The notes beneath the pieces were generated by a model, which saw only the letters and a program-made list of their open reading frames with translations, was not told the origin of the DNA and did not search any database. From the NCBI GenBank assembly GCA_963665155.2, contig CAXXFI010000002.1, positions 1,240,001 to 1,304,000 on the forward strand: DNA of 64,000 nucleotides, written 5' to 3'. The first letter of the stretch is position 1; the number at the start of each line of letters is the position of its first letter. A program made the translations under genes and the position numbers. Of the stretch, positions 56,098-64,000 are shown one piece after another. The stretch is from UBA1141 sp963665155. GTDB lineage: Bacteria > Chloroflexota > Dehalococcoidia > Lucifugimonadales > UBA3495.

Positions 56098-56796
56098 ATG
56101 CGCTTCGGCATACTAGTTTTCCCTGGCACTTGGAGCGAAACCGACTGTTATTACGCAGTCAAAGACGTGCTGGGCCAAGAAGCTGACTACGTCTGGCACC
56201 AAGAGACCAATCTTGACGACTACGACTGCGTGGTCGTGCCCGGTGGTTTTTCCTACGGGGATTACCTCAGGCCCGGCGCAATCGCGCGCTTCTCTCCCGT
56301 TATGGACTCACTCCACAAATTCGCCGACTCGGGACGCTTGGTCATCGGTATCTGCAACGGCTTCCAGATACTTTGCGAGGCTGGGTTTCTCCCCGGCGCC
56401 CTAATGCGCAACCAGCATCTGCAATACCGGTGCCAATGGACCAACCTGCGCACCGAGCGGAACGACACTCCCTTCAGCACTCGCTGCCTGTCCGGTCAGC
56501 TTCTTCGTGTACCCGTTTCCCATGGCGAAGGCAACTACTTCGCCGACCCCGAAACTCTAGCAGTTCTGGAAGAAGAGGGAAGGGTGCTTTTCCGGTACAG
56601 CGACGAGGCCGGAGACGCCACTGAAGGGGCCAACCCCAACGGCGCAGCCCACAACATTGCCGGGATCGTCAACCAAGCTGGGAACGTGCTGGGCATGATG
56701 CCCCACCCCGAGCGCAGTTGCGAAGCCATTCTGGGCAGTACAGACGGCAATCTAATCTTTCAGTCTATTATCGATAGCTGCGGGATCAGTAACTAG
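56098..56796 (+). CDS. purQ: Phosphoribosylformylglycinamidine synthase subunit PurQ
   Basis: A 232-residue class I glutamine amidotransferase of purine synthesis. It has VVVPGGFSYGDYLRPGAIA, the nucleophile GICNGFQILCEAGFLPGAL, PVSHGEGNY and MMPHPERS (His-Glu). It supplies ammonia to PurL. No purL or purS is seen nearby. The EamA gene begins 3 bases after its stop. Confidence 0.94.
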   Translation: MRFGILVFPGTWSETDCYYAVKDVLGQEADYVWHQETNLDDYDCVVVPGGFSYGDYLRPGAIARFSPVMDSLHKFADSGRLVIGICNGFQILCEAGFLPGALMRNQHLQYRCQWTNLRTERNDTPFSTRCLSGQLLRVPVSHGEGNYFADPETLAVLEEEGRVLFRYSDEAGDATEGANPNGAAHNIAGIVNQAGNVLGMMPHPERSCEAILGSTDGNLIFQSIIDSCGISN

Positions 56797-57248
56797 TCTG
56801 TGCTGGCCATCGCCCTGGCTCTGTTAGCTGGCGCCGGATTCGGCGGTTCCGCAATTTTGGCTCGGGTCAGCATGCAGAAGCTGGCGCCGATGCCAACCAT
56901 CTTTATTTCGGTGGTGGTCAGCGCCATTCCGGCCATGGTTCTGGCCATTGTTTTCGCTCACGGCGACATTCGTGCCGCGCCGGCGGCCGCATTTTTGTGG
57001 TTTGCGCTGCTGGGGGCAGTCAATTTCGTTGGTGGCCGCACGCAAAATTACCGGGCCATCAACCGCATCGGAGCATCTCAGACCAGCACCATTCTGGCGA
57101 CATCCACGGTGTTCGCTGCAATCTTCGCAATCGGCCTCACCTGGGAGCGCCCCAATTATCTGGTCCCTTTAGGAACCGCGGGAGTGGTTCTCGGCTTGGT
57201 CGTCAGTACAGCGAGCTCAATGCGTCAAGGCTGGGGCACAGACAAGCA

Positions 57249-59233
57249 TGATTCCCTCGTAAAAACCCCTCGTCCTCCGGGGGCAATGGGAGGATAATGT
57301 GGGGAAAGGGCGTTGGGGCAGCGCCTGGCCGAGGGAGGGGAGGATGTTCCGAATACGAGACCCGCAAGAGAGCCTCTGGCAGTCCCAGTTCCTGGTGACG
57401 CCGAAGAAGGCTAAGCGTCTGGAGAGAAGTTGGGCCGAGGTTTTCCGAAACGAGGCGCTCCCCCTGATTGACGAGGAGCGCTTTGCTCCCATGTACTGCG
57501 TGGACAACGGCCGTCCCAACCGGGCGGTGCAGACCGTCCTCGGGGTCCACCTCCTCAAAGAGATGTTCAACCTCACCGACGATGAAGCTCTGGAACAACT
57601 AGAGTTCAACCTGCTCTGGCACCACGCCCTGCGGCTGGACATCGAGGAGACCCACCTGCCCCAGAAGACCCTCCACAACTTCCGAGTTCGCCTGATGCAG
57701 CACGACGGTGGCCGGCTGGCTTTCCAGGAGACCACGGACCGGATCATCCAGGCGCTGGGCATACGCACCGGAAAGCAACGGCTGGACTCCACCCACATCA
57801 TGAGCAACATCGCCACACTCACCCGGCTGGGCCTGTTCTGTGAGACGATGCGGTTGTTCCTGCGGGCCTTGCGCTGGGAGCACCCAGAGCTTCGCCCTGG
57901 GGTTCCGGAGGGCCTCCTAGGGCGCTATTTGAAGGAAGAAGACGAGGCGACCCACTACGAGGACGCCCGCACGGGGGAGGGTCGGCGACGCCTTTCGGTC
58001 TGTGCCCGGGACCTCTACCGGCTGGTGGACCGGTTCCATGGCACGACTGCTGCCCAGCTGGAGGAGTACCGGCTGCTGGAGCGGCTGCTGCGGGAGCAGT
58101 GCCATGTGGGCAAACACCGGGACGGGCGCCCCAGGGACGATGACGACGATGCTGGGGAATGCAAGGTGCCCGTGGCCTTGAAGGACCCGAAGCAGGTGTC
58201 CGCCGACTCGCTGCAATCGCCCCACGACCCGGATGTGACCTACAGCGGCCACAAGGGGAAGGGGGTACGAGGTGCACAGGTGGCGGAGACCTGCCACGAG
58301 GAGGCCACCCAGCTCATCACCCACGTGGAGGTGACCCCCTCGAGTGGGAGCGACACCGACGTGAGCGTGCCGGTCGTTGACGGGCTCGCGGAGCGGAAGG
58401 TCCGACCGGACGAGCTCTTCGCCGACACGGCGTATGGGTCGGGCCGCAATGCCTTCGAAGCCTCGCGCCGGGGAACGGAACTGGTGAGCCCGGTGGCGGG
58501 GTCGGCGCCGGGGAACTCGCACGAAGGAGAGGGTGACGGACCACCGCCGCTCACCGCCGCGGACTTTCAGATCGACGTCACAGGGGAGCAGGCCACGGTG
58601 TGCCCCGCCGGCCACCCGTCCATCGAGGAGCACGAGTTGGAGGATGCGCCGGAGCGGGTAGAGGTCCACTTTGCCGGGACAACATGCGAGCCCTGCCCCT
58701 TGCGGTCCCGTTGCCCAGTGAAGCTGGACCGGCGTGCGGGGGGGCTACGTCCTCAAGGCGGACCTGGTGAAGGTGAACATCGAGCGGCGCCGGAGGGCCG
58801 AGGCCATCGAGGAGTGGCGCAAGCGGTATGCCATAAGGGCTGGTATCGAGGGAACGAACTCCGAGCTGAAGCGCGCCCACGGGCTTGGGCGCTTGCGGGT
58901 GCGAGGGGGCCGTCGGGTGCGGCTTGCCGTCTACCTGAAGGCGTTGGCGTGCAACTTCAAGCGGATGGTCCATGCACGCCTGGTGGAGATGGAGAACACG
59001 GCTCAGCGGGCGGTCGGGACGGCACCTGCGGTCACGGCCGCATGAGGGCGCCGCTCCACAGCTTCCACCGGGTGCCCTGAGCCACGGAAGGGGTACCGCA
59101 ACGGGATCACGCTTGTCCTGAGCGCGGCAGATGGTGCGGTGAGGCCAGCAGCCGGCATCCCGTGGCCTCCTCCCTTCCAGGCCCCTTCGCACGCCAGGGT
59201 TCATCTCAAACAGGCCTTTTTGCGAGGGAATCA
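57249..59233 (+). mobile_element. IS1182-like insertion sequence, copy 2
   Basis: A 1985-bp element with ends TGATTCCCTCG(T/C)AAAAA, flanked by the 4-bp duplication AGCA (57245-57248 and 59234-59237). It is nearly identical to copy 1 but inverted relative to it. It disrupts an EamA permease gene. Its transposase differs from copy 1 by separate small indels. Confidence 0.94.
57344..59045 (+). pseudogene. IS1182-family transposase with late +1 frameshift
   Basis: The frame from ATG 57344 (MFRIRDPQ; GGGAGG upstream) is open through the DDE region but shifts at about 58735-58742. There the G-run is one base longer overall than in copy 1 (KLDRRAG then off-frame). The real C-terminus, YVLKADLVKVNIERRRRAE to the stop at 59045, lies in the next frame. 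Near 58262-58310, paired indels (+1, +2 and -3) restore frame relative to copy 1. Complementary defects in the two copies suggest both are inactive, or that G-run errors exist. Confidence 0.88.
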
Positions 59234-59853
59234 AGCATGCTTTACTGGGCTACGTGTTTGCCTTGGGCGCCGCTGCTGCCTACGGCGGAACCAATGTTAT
59301 CGCCAAAGAGTTGACCCAAGATTACGGCTCCCCGCTGATGGTTTCTGGATTCAGCTTACTTTTTGGCATCTTTCTGCTGGCCCCGATCGCCGGTCCAGGC
59401 ACAATCGCTAATCTACGGGTGTTGAGAAGCGAACGAGGCGCGGTTGCGTTTGCCGCCCTTTCCGGAATCTCATCGGCCGTCGCCGTGATCGCCCTGTACT
59501 ATGCCCTACAACGAGAAGACGTGGTGGTAATTTCGCCCGTCACCTCCTCTTATCCTCTGATGGTGCTGCTGGTGGCCAGGTTGTTCATGTCTAAATTGGA
59601 GCGAATCACCAGGGAGGTCGTGGCTGGCACGTTTTTGACCATCGGCGGCGTAATCATCGTGGTTGTGGGCAGCACCCTCTAACGCTCAGGCAACCGGAAA
59701 CACTGCCGTCGGCTAGCCCCCTGCGCCAGGAGCACGATTGTGGCATAATGACAACGATTTGGGCCGCCGGGCTGGCATCGCAAACGAATTAATTAGTATT
59801 CAAGCCAAGACTATTACAAAACTATTAGACCAAACTATCAGAAGGAGAAAAGA

Positions 59854-60258
59854 ATGGCCGGCAAAATCCGCACCACCAAAATCAACCACGTAACAACCGC
59901 AGTCAAGAACACGGAACGGGCCATGAAATTCTACAACGACCTCATCGGAATCAAACAAATCCAAAGCCAAGTGGACAACCCGGAGATTACCTGGCTCCAA
60001 CTGGAAAGCGGCATCATGGTCCACCTGATTGAGGACCCGGAGGCCCCGATCAAGCCCGAGCGCATGCACCATGCCTTTGAGGTAGAGGATTTCGAGGGAA
60101 CGAAAGAAGTCCTTAGAGAAAACGGATACGAGATTCTTCGGGAAGGAGTCCGCTACGACGGTCAGGCCTTCCTATTCACCCAAGACCCCGACGGCAACCG
60201 GGTGGAGTTCTGCACTGGTTCCGGAGCTTACCCGGCCCCGCCCCGTCCCAACGCATAA
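59854..60258 (+). CDS. VOC (glyoxalase/bleomycin-resistance fold) protein
   Basis: A 134-residue single-domain VOC protein. Likely metal ligands are in TKINHVTTAVKN (His), MVHLIEDPE (Glu), HHAFEVEDFEG (His) and DGNRVEFCTG (Glu), giving a plausible metal site. AGAAGGAG precedes the ATG. The reaction cannot be told: glyoxalase, dioxygenase or fosfomycin-type enzymes share this fold. Confidence 0.86.
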   Translation: MAGKIRTTKINHVTTAVKNTERAMKFYNDLIGIKQIQSQVDNPEITWLQLESGIMVHLIEDPEAPIKPERMHHAFEVEDFEGTKEVLRENGYEILREGVRYDGQAFLFTQDPDGNRVEFCTGSGAYPAPPRPNA

Positions 60259-60282
60259 ACGGCAGAGAAGCAGATGGATTCC

Positions 60283-60366
60283 TTCGACAGGCTCAGGATG
60301 AACGTGGGCCTCCAAAGCCGTTCCTTGTGACTGGAATCCACCACCGTTTGTGGTGAGCCTGTCGAA
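60283..60366. repeat. Dispersed palindrome, second copy
   Basis: TTCGACAGGCTCAGGATGAA on the left and GTTTGTGGTGAGCCTGTCGA on the right form the arms of the same palindromic repeat found at 7275-7342. It lies just before the methyltransferase gene and may have replaced part of its upstream region. Confidence 0.65.
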
Positions 60367-60421
60367 CCATCTCGAAGTAATTACTAAACTCCCATTCGTC
60401 TACCGCAGGCGGTTTCACACC

Positions 60422-61060
60422 ATGCTTTGAGACCAGTGCCGGGGCATCGAAAAGTTTTTCGACCAAGGTGAAGCGCGGAGCAAGCTCAAGAAATACCGGA
60501 AGAGCGGCCCCCGTAGTACCACACGTGCATTGGTGCGGGCGATCCAAGACCAAGGGGTAGACGGGAAATCCTTGTTGGACATCGGCGGTGGTGTCGGTGT
60601 GATCCAGCACGAATTGCTAAAGGCCGGAGCCAGCGACGCCGTGGGTGTGGACGCCTCTTCGGCCTATATCAAGGCGGTGGAGAAGGAAGCGGAGCGGCAG
60701 GGCCACGGGGACCGGATCAGCAGCCATTTCGCCGATTTCGTCGAGGTTGCCGAGCAGATACAGCCAGCGGATATTGTCACCCTGGACCGGGTAATTTGCT
60801 GCTACCATGACCTGGACAACTTGCTTGGCCTATCCACCGAGCGGGCCACCTCTGTGTACGGAATTGTGTACCCGCGCGACTACTGGCCGGTGAAAGCGGC
60901 GTTCGGTTTCATGAACCTGTACTTGCGGCTGACCCGCAAGACCTTCCGGCTCTTCGTGCACCACACGGCGGCAGTGGACGCCTTGGTGCGCCGCAGCGGC
61001 CTCCAACAACGCTACCAAACCAAGACTTTGATATGGCAGGTGGTCCTTTACACACGCTGA
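60422..61060 (+). CDS. SAM-dependent methyltransferase, possible selenoprotein (UGA codon 3)
   Basis: A class I methyltransferase of 212 residues if started at ATG 60422 with UGA (60428-60430) read as Sec: M-L-U-D-Q-C-RGIEKFFDQGEAR. Homologues I recall start with a short Cys-rich lead (C-x-x-C) before RGIE..FD, so UGA would stand at the first Cys. Motif I is LLDIGGGVG at residues 51-59. VTLDRVICCYHDL follows. A hairpin with AGTT loop follows the UGA. Without readthrough the first credible start is TTG 60530, losing the conserved lead. The upstream site is weak and a nearby repeat suggests damage, so a pseudogene is possible. Confidence 0.6.
60447..60462 (+). promoter_or_regulatory. Weak SECIS-like hairpin in methyltransferase gene
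   Basis: TCGAAA-AGTT-TTTCGA, six pairs, with 22 bases between the UGA and the loop, and G at the second loop position. The stem is AT-rich, so this is weaker than the other two. Confidence 0.35.
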
Positions 61061-61061
61061 G

Positions 61062-61139
61062 CTAGTATTACAACGACGGATTACCAAATATTTCGTCTTC
61101 CCCTTCGTATTCGGCTGCCAGCGGGCTATCGCGGTAGGC
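61062..61139. repeat. Truncated copy of MITE-like element
   Basis: The left 78 bp of the 153-bp element at 55141 recurs here, beginning CTAGTATTACAACGACGG. The right half is missing and is replaced by the middle of a dehydrogenase gene, indicating a deletion at this junction. Confidence 0.85.
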
Positions 61140-61142
61140 CAG

Positions 61143-61781
61143 GTGGGCTTTTACGACGGTGTAGCCAAAGCAGGGCCTTGGGAGGGAACCCCTTCTCCGG
61201 TGCCGTTGGTGCGCCTTAGAGGACGGACCATGGGCATCGTGGGCCTGGGACGCATTGGCCGAGCGGTGGCAACCAAGGCGCGTGCGTTTGGCTTAGAAGT
61301 TTTGGCTCACGACCCGTTCTTGCCGGTGGACGGTCCCCATCCCGAAGGGGTAGAGTTGGTCGACCTTCCCAACTTGCTGGAACGCTCGGACTACGTCAGC
61401 CTGCACACGCCTTTGAACGACGACACCCGGGGCCTGATCAGCACCACCGAACTGGCCTTGATGAAGCCAACGGCATTTTTGATTAATTGCGCTCGCGGGC
61501 CAATCATAGACGAGGCGGCACTGCTGGTAGCTCTGCGAGACGGTCAAATTGCCGGAGCGGGCTTGGACGTGATGGAGCAGGCGTTGCCGCCTACCGACCA
61601 TCCCATGTTCCAGCTGGACAACCTCTTAGTCACACCCCACGTAGGGTTTCTATCCCGGGAGTCAGTCCTCGAATTGGAGGTGCGGACGGCCAAAGCCACG
61701 GTGGACGTACTACAAGGCCGGATGCCCGAGTTCCTGGTCAACCCGCCGGTGTTGCCCCACTCGCGGATTAAGCTCTCTTAG
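61143..61781 (+). pseudogene. D-isomer 2-hydroxyacid dehydrogenase, N-terminally truncated
   Basis: About 212 residues holding the NAD-binding domain and end of a D-2-hydroxyacid dehydrogenase: TMGIVGLGRIGRAVATKARA (Rossmann), PLNDDTRGLISTTELALMKP, NCARGPIIDEAALLVALRDG and TPHVGFLSRES (catalytic His). The first 100 or so residues of a normal enzyme are absent; the frame begins at the edge of the truncated MITE-like repeat. No ribosome site is visible. Likely a remnant of a phosphoglycerate-dehydrogenase-like gene. Confidence 0.82.
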
Positions 61782-61954
61782 TAAAAGTCACCCAATGACA
61801 CTTGGGTAGTGGCTTGATCAGATTTGTCGATCAGATTAGTAGTAGACTCGGGGCGAAATCCCCCTCGGTCCCCTTTAACAAAGGGGGAAGAACGGGTATG
61901 CCTCAGTAACGATTTAGTGATAATTCACAAGACAAGCAGAAACAGGAGAGGAAA
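61782..61954. repeat. Gap with CCCCCT/AGGGGG palindrome
   Basis: Positions 61856-61890 carry AAATCCCCCT and a CCCCTTTAACAAAGGGGG palindrome of the kind seen at the left edge. A GGAGAGG site stands before the next gene. Confidence 0.55.
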
Positions 61955-62776
61955 ATGTTCGACAGAATTCAGCACATTGGATACATGACCGCCGACCTGG
62001 ACGCTGTGGTGGCCTGGTATGCCAAGTCCTTCGGCGCAGTGAACGGTGGCGGCGGTCCAATGGCCAAGAGCTATGCGGTGCCCAGCGGCGGTCGCAATGC
62101 CTACGTGCGTTTCGGACAGGTTGAGGCCGAGATCATCGAGCCGGAGGACAAGACCGGTCTGTCCGCCGAAGTTCTGACCATGCACCATGTTGGCTACGTA
62201 GTATCGGACATTGAGGGAATGGCCTCGAATCTCATTAGCCGGGGCTTCAAGTTCGCTGCCGATAAACCCTTCACCAACGTTATGGGACAGCAGGTGCTTT
62301 ACTTCGACGCCAGCACTACCAACGGGGCCATGATGCACTTGACCCAATTGGCCGACCAGCCCGACAACACGGGATTCGGGTCGGGGGTTGAAATAGAAAA
62401 AATCGTCCACGCAGGCTATTTGGTGCCCAACCTGGACGACGCCATCGCCTGGTACGTGGGTAAGCTGGACGGCGAGCACCTAGGCGGCGGGGCTTCACGC
62501 TCCGGTGGGCGCAACGCCTTCGTCAACTTCGGCCAAGTGCAAGTGGAGCTTATCGAGCCCGAGGAGTCCCGGCGTCCTCCAGCGTCAACCCACACAATGG
62601 ATCATGTGGGCTACGTGGTGGCGGACATGCAAGTGTGCATGGGGCACTGCCAGAGTCAAGGCTTCCAATTCGTGGAAGGCGCGCCCTTGACCAACTCGGT
62701 GAAACAGCAGGTAGGCTACTTCGACACCGCTACCAGCATGGGCAGCCGCATGCACCTGACGCAACTGCCGGATTAG
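61955..62776 (+). CDS. Tandem two-domain VOC protein
   Basis: A 273-residue protein made of two similar VOC modules. Module 1 has RIQHIGYMTADLDAVVAWYA, EAEIIEPED, MHHVGYVVSDIEGM and MHLTQLADQ; module 2 has KIVHAGYLVPNLDDAIAWYV, QVELIEPEE, MDHVGYVVADMQVC and MHLTQLPD. The His, Glu, His set is kept in both. CAGGAGAGG precedes the ATG. Possibly an extradiol-type or methylmalonyl-CoA epimerase-like enzyme; the reaction is unknown. Confidence 0.86.
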   Translation: MFDRIQHIGYMTADLDAVVAWYAKSFGAVNGGGGPMAKSYAVPSGGRNAYVRFGQVEAEIIEPEDKTGLSAEVLTMHHVGYVVSDIEGMASNLISRGFKFAADKPFTNVMGQQVLYFDASTTNGAMMHLTQLADQPDNTGFGSGVEIEKIVHAGYLVPNLDDAIAWYVGKLDGEHLGGGASRSGGRNAFVNFGQVQVELIEPEESRRPPASTHTMDHVGYVVADMQVCMGHCQSQGFQFVEGAPLTNSVKQQVGYFDTATSMGSRMHLTQLPD

Positions 62777-62783
62777 GGGGGAT

Positions 62784-63827
62784 GTGGTGGGAGCTTTAAA
62801 TGGCAATAAAATTTGCGTAATTTTGGGTGCTGGGGCTTCTTTTGACGTCAGGACTCCGGGTTCACGTGTGATGAACGAGGAGTGCCGGCCACCGTTAGCA
62901 AATTCTCTATTCGATGCCCTCAATGACGCAACATGGCAGTCTCTACAAACCTACTCGGGTGCGCGATTTCTGAGAGCACGATTAGAGCTGGACAGCGCGC
63001 GGGCAATAGGATTGGAGGAAGCTCTCCTTGGGTATGCAAACCATGAAAGTGAACCTATAAGACAACGATTCAAGCACATCCCTCCGTATATCAGAGACCT
63101 GTTGTTCCAATGCAGTGAAACATATATTCGAGACCCAGATGGGTACATACAGTTGGTTACTGAACTGCTGGCGGAGCACTCATTTGAAGTGTTGTTTTTA
63201 ACACTGAATTACGACACTCTCCTTGAGAAAGCTCTAACGCTGTTTGATCCTGATTATGAGTTTCAGGAATTGCCCTATTACATATCACCAGCGCGTACTG
63301 CCAAAGTCGTAAAATTACACGGGTCGATAAATTGGTTTATTGGGTTTCCCGAGGGGTCTGAATCGTGGCAATACTATGTAGACCACCTCGACTTGTCAGA
63401 AAAGCCTAATGACTCTGACGTTGTCGTTCTAAATTCGGTTCACAAAATCAATGACTATCGCAGTAATAACCGGTGGTGGTATCCGGTTCTTACTGCACCG
63501 TTAGCCGGTAAGGGATTGGCGGATGCCGTATGCCCTGCGGAACACATCGACTTCGTACGAGAGTTCCTCGCATCTGCGGGTAAGATTCTCGTGGTTGGGA
63601 CCAGTGGCCAAGACCAGGATTTGCTCGGGTTACTCGATGAGTCGATGGCCGAAAGCCTGAAGCCGATGGTCCATTTTGTGGGTGCAGGCGATTCACTCAC
63701 AGAAGAATCCTTGGCAAGGTTTAAGCAAGCAGTAGGTGCCTTCAGGAACAATCCCCTTGTGACTACCCATTATGGAGGATTCCAAAACTACGTTGCGGGG
63801 ACCAATTTCCGCCGGTTTGTGGAGTAA
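62784..63827 (+). CDS. SIR2-like domain protein
   Basis: A 347-residue SIR2_2-type protein. It has VILGAGASFD near residue 15, LTLNYDTLLEKAL near 140 (the Asn/Asp set) and VVKLHGSINWF near 175, the signature of SIR2-like NAD-consuming domains used in phage defence, such as ThsA or DSR types. No partner domain (STALD, TIR, HerA) is seen in the remaining 170 bases, but one may lie further on. It starts at GTG 62784 or 62787 after GGGGGG. Lower GC than its neighbours and a transposase fragment next door suggest transfer. Defence function is inferred. Confidence 0.75.
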   Translation: MVGALNGNKICVILGAGASFDVRTPGSRVMNEECRPPLANSLFDALNDATWQSLQTYSGARFLRARLELDSARAIGLEEALLGYANHESEPIRQRFKHIPPYIRDLLFQCSETYIRDPDGYIQLVTELLAEHSFEVLFLTLNYDTLLEKALTLFDPDYEFQELPYYISPARTAKVVKLHGSINWFIGFPEGSESWQYYVDHLDLSEKPNDSDVVVLNSVHKINDYRSNNRWWYPVLTAPLAGKGLADAVCPAEHIDFVREFLASAGKILVVGTSGQDQDLLGLLDESMAESLKPMVHFVGAGDSLTEESLARFKQAVGAFRNNPLVTTHYGGFQNYVAGTNFRRFVE

Positions 63828-63860
63828 TGCCTGACCTTACCCCGAAGTTAGTATCATTGG

Positions 63861-64000
63861 CTAGTAGAGTCCAGCCATAGAGCCAGCAAACTCTTTGGGC
63901 GTTTTACCCTTCAGGGAACTGTGGGGCCTGACCTCGTTGTAGTCCTGCCGCCAGTTCTCTATGATCTCCCTGGCATGCCTTACACTCATGAACCAGTTGA
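63861..64000 (-). CDS. IS3-family transposase (C-terminal end; cut by window edge)
   Basis: The minus-strand frame reads NWFMSVRHAREIIENWRQDY, then NEVRPHSSLKGKTPKEFAGS to the stop at 63861. NEVRPHSSL is the conserved rve (integrase core) C-terminal motif of IS3-type orfB transposases. The rest lies beyond the window. Confidence 0.85.
   Translation of the reverse strand, partial: NWFMSVRHAREIIENWRQDYNEVRPHSSLKGKTPKEFAGSMAGLY

Larger units (their letters stand above)
56800..59682 (+). pseudogene. EamA/DMT-type permease interrupted by IS1182-like copy 2
   Basis: The 5-prime part (GTG 56800 to 57248) encodes four to five membrane segments (LLAGAGFGGSAILARVSMQK; TSTILATSTVFAAIFAIGL). The 3-prime part (from 59238) encodes the second EamA domain (YVFALGAAAAYGGTNVIAKE; VAVIALYYALQREDVVVISP) to a stop at 59682. 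Removing the IS and one copy of the duplicated AGCA joins GTDKHALLGYVFALGAAAAY in frame, giving a permease of about 297 residues. So this was an intact gene before insertion. It normally would export or import small metabolites; the substrate is unknown. Confidence 0.92.

Overview
The window looks like a chromosomal segment of an uncultivated bacterium, most likely a Chloroflexota member of the Dehalococcoidia/SAR202 type. This is inferred from gene content: four luciferase-like flavin monooxygenases, several amidohydrolases, a split methylmalonyl-CoA mutase, a GuaB3-type protein, and UGSC-type and DUF3179 proteins. No 16S rRNA is present to prove it. Base composition is moderately GC-rich. 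Genes mostly have clear Shine-Dalgarno sites and are broken up by insertion sequences, dispersed palindromes and decayed genes.

Layout. 0.2-11 kb: catabolic genes (four LLM flavin oxidoreductases, an ATZ/TRZ-like amidohydrolase, an amidase-signature enzyme, a lipase-like hydrolase, a hydantoinase-like enzyme). 11-14.4 kb: a TPR protein, an SDR broken by an amber codon, MoaD and MoaE. 14.6-19.3 kb (minus strand): RadA, ClpC and an isolated 5S rRNA gene, bordered by IS1182-like copy 1 (19381-21380). 21.8-25 kb: GuaB3-like protein, a UGSC selenoprotein read through UGA, and an uncharacterised partner gene. 25.6-31.4 kb: an accessory stretch with a small zinc-ribbon protein, IS5-like and IS4-like remnants, a hydrolase, a gene with an amber stop, an integrase stub, tRNA-Gly(TCC) and RidA. 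31.7-36.4 kb: a DUF3179 gene whose conserved Cys codon is UGA, a response regulator, and a decaying PhnD-GAF-PAS-PAS-histidine kinase gene. 36.9-41.2 kb: a propionate/methylmalonyl-CoA cluster (mutase large subunit, acyl-CoA dehydrogenase, epimerase, B12-binding subunit). 41.3-52.4 kb: housekeeping genes (YceD, L32, FabD, NusB, ACP, family-4 uracil-DNA glycosylase, RNase J, FtsK, a PHP protein, a peptide-type ABC ATPase with an 18-copy heptanucleotide tail, HolA). 52.5-64 kb: a second, different IS1182-family element inside a TPR gene, a 153-bp MITE-like element, YqeY, PurQ, an EamA transporter split by IS1182-like copy 2, VOC proteins, a methyltransferase with a possible third UGA(Sec), a truncated dehydrogenase, a SIR2-like protein and the end of an IS3-type transposase.

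The most interesting signal is the group of UGA-interrupted genes where the stop falls on a conserved redox Cys position (UGSC at 23370, U-P-L-C at 32087, and more weakly U-D-Q-C at 60428). Each has a hairpin at bacterial SECIS spacing. The UGSC hairpin has the same GGUCU loop at the same distance as I recall for E. coli fdhF. The DUF3179 case may be an undescribed selenoprotein form of that family. No sel genes are visible in the window. Several other genes are broken by amber codons or homopolymer indels, so decay or assembly error must be kept in mind.
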